This document shows positions 22,130 through 23,938 of a DNA stretch of 23,938 nucleotides, piece after piece. A program made the position numbers and the translations under genes. How positions within the stretch are numbered: the first letter of the stretch is position 1; every line of letters starts with the position of its first letter. Origin of the DNA: a virus; the IMG/VR virus record IMGVR_UViG_3300029787_000327, positions 1 to 23,938 of that record. One strand, 5' to 3'. A model generated the notes under the pieces. That model was given only the letters and a program-made list of their open reading frames with translations, made no database searches and was not told the DNA's origin.

Positions 22130-23344
22130 ATGGATATTAAAGTTAATTATTTAAAATCAAGAAAACTTTATTATGCGACTGTCAAAGATGGCAGTAAGTA
22201 TGGCAGAAAGGTTTATGCTACAACACCAGAATTTGTGAAACAAAAGCTACAAGGTTTCTGGTCTATGCCTACTAAGCAAAACAAAGATTTAATGACAGTG
22301 GCAGACTTTACAAAAGGTTATCTGTTGCACATGGAGAAAAGAACATTAGGCAAGATTGATGGTGAAAAAAGAATTAGAATACAATCTTTTGAAACTTATG
22401 AATTGCATTATAAAAATATATGGAACTTTGATGATGAAGAGTATGCTAAAGGTATTGGTAGACGTATTTATATCAATGGTAAAAAGATTATTGATTATAA
22501 TGTTACTCAGGTAAATGATACTTTTCTCAAAGAGTTAGTCAATCAGATTGAGGTTAACTTTAACACCCACAGTTCTAAATATAAGCACTCTATCTTTGCA
22601 AGCTTTAAAAGTGGTTTGTTATGGTTGCACAAGCAAAACAGAGAACTATACCCATTGTTAGACGTTAGAGGCTTTTCTATACCGCTTGTAAAGAAAGAAG
22701 CATTTGTGCCTAAGAGATTAGATGCACAGCTTGTTCTTAGAACTGTTGACCAGGTATGCAAGGAAAAGTATGCAATCTATGTTCATCTCTGTGCAAATGG
22801 TTTAAGAGCATCTGAAGCAAATGGTTTAAAGCCATCTGACTTTGATCCAACTAATAAAACTTTTCATGTGCAAAGAACTGTAGACAGATCAAGAAATGTT
22901 ATTGCTACAGAAACTGGCTATGAATTATCGACTAAAACTCTGTCATCTAACAGAAAACTACCTCTTGGATCAGAACTAGCCACAAGGATTAGAAAGTTTA
23001 TTATGGCTAACCCTAACTTAGAATGGATGTTTCAATCAGAGCAAAAGTATGATGGTAAGCCTATCATTCAGCATAATTTGGCTAAGTTTGGTTTACACAA
23101 GGCATTAAAGCATCTTAAATCCAAAGGGCAAAATGTAGAGTGGAAAGGTGCAATGCATGGCCTTAGACACTATTATGGCTCTTTGTTATTGGCTGAAGCT
23201 GCTAAACTTGGTAGAAACCCAACATGGGTGCAGAAGAGGCTAGGACATAGCAATTTGCAAACAACTCTTGGCATCTACTCACATGATATTGACGAAGATA
23301 ACCAAGAGTTAAACAATGAAGTAGAAAGAAGATTAAATGGTTAA
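22130..23344 (+). CDS. int: Tyrosine-family site-specific integrase
   Basis: A 404-residue recombinase that would join attP to a tRNA gene in the host. All catalytic residues are visible: Arg226 in GLRASEANGL, Lys269 in STKTLSSNRKLPL, His343 and Arg346 in MHGLRHYYGS, His373 in LGHSNLQTT and the nucleophile Tyr383 in GIYSH. Residues 1-45 look like an arm-binding domain (NYLKSRKLYYATVKDGSKYG), and 50-190 form the core-binding domain. Its length and three-domain layout are those of lambda-type integrases. The gene lies 1.1 kb right of the tRNA-fragment core, in the same operon as the methylase-like gene, and overlaps the next gene by 8 bases. Confidence 0.95.
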   Translation: MDIKVNYLKSRKLYYATVKDGSKYGRKVYATTPEFVKQKLQGFWSMPTKQNKDLMTVADFTKGYLLHMEKRTLGKIDGEKRIRIQSFETYELHYKNIWNFDDEEYAKGIGRRIYINGKKIIDYNVTQVNDTFLKELVNQIEVNFNTHSSKYKHSIFASFKSGLLWLHKQNRELYPLLDVRGFSIPLVKKEAFVPKRLDAQLVLRTVDQVCKEKYAIYVHLCANGLRASEANGLKPSDFDPTNKTFHVQRTVDRSRNVIATETGYELSTKTLSSNRKLPLGSELATRIRKFIMANPNLEWMFQSEQKYDGKPIIQHNLAKFGLHKALKHLKSKGQNVEWKGAMHGLRHYYGSLLLAEAAKLGRNPTWVQKRLGHSNLQTTLGIYSHDIDEDNQELNNEVERRLNG

Positions 23345-23852
23345 ATTTGATGAAGCTTTTTGGGAAAAAAATACTGTTGATATTATTATTGATTTAGCCG
23401 AAGACCTTACCTACGATGAAATTCAGGATGTAGTTGATGTTATTGATGGCATGGACACTTCAGATTATACTGATAAAGAATTAGACAAGTTAGATTTAAA
23501 TATACAAAAAAAAATAACTAATAAAAGAAAAATAAAACAAAAGTTTAAGGAGAATGACATGAATATAGAGTTGACAATTAGGGATGCAAAAGACTTAGCA
23601 AGTGCAATATGTGAAAGTTTTTACTTTGGCAGAGAAGATGAGTTTGAAATTTTATCAGAGAATATTCCCAAAGGTAATAACAAAGATCAAGTCATGTATT
23701 TTTATGATACAAAACTTGAAGCTTTATTATCAAGCAAGACCTTTATAGTAAATGATCCAAACACTGCAATAATTTATAGAGATAATGAAGAATACATAGT
23801 TATTACAAGTGGGTCTGTAGATACAGTATCAGATTGGATAAATAGAAATTAA
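23337..23852 (+). CDS. Unknown acidic protein with internal second start
   Basis: A 171-residue frame starting inside the end of the integrase gene (8-base overlap). The first 55 residues are acidic (DIIIDLAEDLTYDEIQDVVD), followed by a basic stretch (KKITNKRKIKQKFKEND) up to residue 74. Residue 75 is a Met preceded by a perfect GGAGAATGAC leader, so the C-terminal 97 residues are also likely made separately. I recognise no family. The stop at 23850-23852 touches the stop of a convergent minus-strand gene. Either one gene with two products or two former genes fused by loss of a stop. Confidence 0.6.
   Translation: MVKFDEAFWEKNTVDIIIDLAEDLTYDEIQDVVDVIDGMDTSDYTDKELDKLDLNIQKKITNKRKIKQKFKENDMNIELTIRDAKDLASAICESFYFGREDEFEILSENIPKGNNKDQVMYFYDTKLEALLSSKTFIVNDPNTAIIYRDNEEYIVITSGSVDTVSDWINRN
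23549..23558 (+). promoter_or_regulatory. GGAGAATGAC ribosome-binding leader, copy 4 (internal)
   Basis: Identical to the leaders of the three preceding operon genes and directly abutting an ATG, but located inside a longer open frame. Its spacing equals that at the integrase. It is the strongest evidence that translation starts at 23559. Confidence 0.75.
23559..23852 (+). CDS. 97-residue product from the internal start
   Basis: In frame with the longer ORF from 23337, starting MNIELTIRDAKDLASAICES. It is a compact alpha/beta protein (DQVMYFYDTKLEALLSSKTF, then EEYIVITSGSVDTVSDWINR) with no recognised family. The start has the operon's shared leader, while the 23337 start has no clear Shine-Dalgarno element and would depend on coupling to the integrase stop. 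I judge this the more certain of the two products. Confidence 0.65.
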   Translation: MNIELTIRDAKDLASAICESFYFGREDEFEILSENIPKGNNKDQVMYFYDTKLEALLSSKTFIVNDPNTAIIYRDNEEYIVITSGSVDTVSDWINRN

Positions 23853-23938
23853 CTACTCCACAGGCCAAAGGTTGCGAGTAGCACCTCTCTTTTCTAGCTT
23901 GCCGCTCGCAATCAATTTCTTTACAGCAAAGTCAAAAG
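23853..23938 (-). CDS. C-terminal part of a convergent gene, winged-helix-like
   Basis: Partial gene running in from the right edge and ending at a TAG (complement of 23853-23855). The 27 visible residues include KKLIASGKLEKRGATRNLW, which reads like the last helix and the beta-hairpin wing of a winged-helix DNA-binding domain. Its GC content is higher than that of its neighbours. Convergent placement next to the integrase operon would suit a regulator or replication gene. Most of the gene lies outside the window. Confidence 0.6.
   Translation of the reverse strand, partial: FDFAVKKLIASGKLEKRGATRNLWPVE

Noticed and set aside
1-23938. CRISPR array or insertion sequence
   Set aside because: No regularly spaced repeat-spacer series and no transposase or terminal inverted repeats were seen; repeats are short and tied to regulatory gaps.

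Overview
The window holds the late (structural and lysis) half of a temperate, short-tailed (podovirus-like) phage genome, joined to its integration module. All but one of the recognisable genes are on the + strand and tightly packed, with many 1-4 base overlaps. The DNA is AT-rich. From memory, several protein families (the gene block after the capsid, the EF-hand membrane protein, the small lysine-rich proteins) resemble those of marine podophages of AT-rich proteobacteria. The host is therefore probably an aquatic proteobacterium, but this is inference. No tail tube, tape-measure or baseplate genes are present, which supports a short tail.

Layout: 1-299 is a repeat-rich non-coding leader. 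300-5995 carries the large terminase, portal, two unknown genes and the scaffold. 5999-7924 carries the major capsid protein and two tandemly duplicated small proteins that may decorate the capsid, ending at a strong hairpin terminator (about 7936-7960). 7981-12163 carries a helix-hairpin-helix-like protein, a head-tail connector candidate, a tail nozzle/propeller candidate and a tail fibre. 12219-13712 carries small proteins, three of them membrane-associated or exported. 13712-18638 carries a GNAT acetyltransferase and three large probable internal virion (DNA ejection) proteins. 18648-20190 carries a T4-type lysozyme, an EF-hand membrane protein and a holin-like protein. 20191-20864 carries four very basic small genes, one with an AT-hook.

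From 20865 to 21287 is a non-coding attachment region: a tRNA 3'-end fragment (T-arm, acceptor strand, CCA) flanked by candidate integrase arm-type repeats, then a textbook sigma70-type promoter with a dyad operator between its -35 and -10. That promoter drives a cytosine-methyltransferase-like gene, a 57-codon gene, a tyrosine integrase and a further gene, several of which share an identical GGAGAATGAC ribosome-binding leader. A convergent minus-strand gene with a winged-helix-like C-terminus is cut by the right edge.

Because the tRNA fragment lies between the lysis genes and the integrase, with phage DNA on both sides, the sequence looks like the circular or virion (attP) form rather than an integrated prophage. 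Replication, most early and lysogeny-control genes, and an identifiable small terminase are not in the window.
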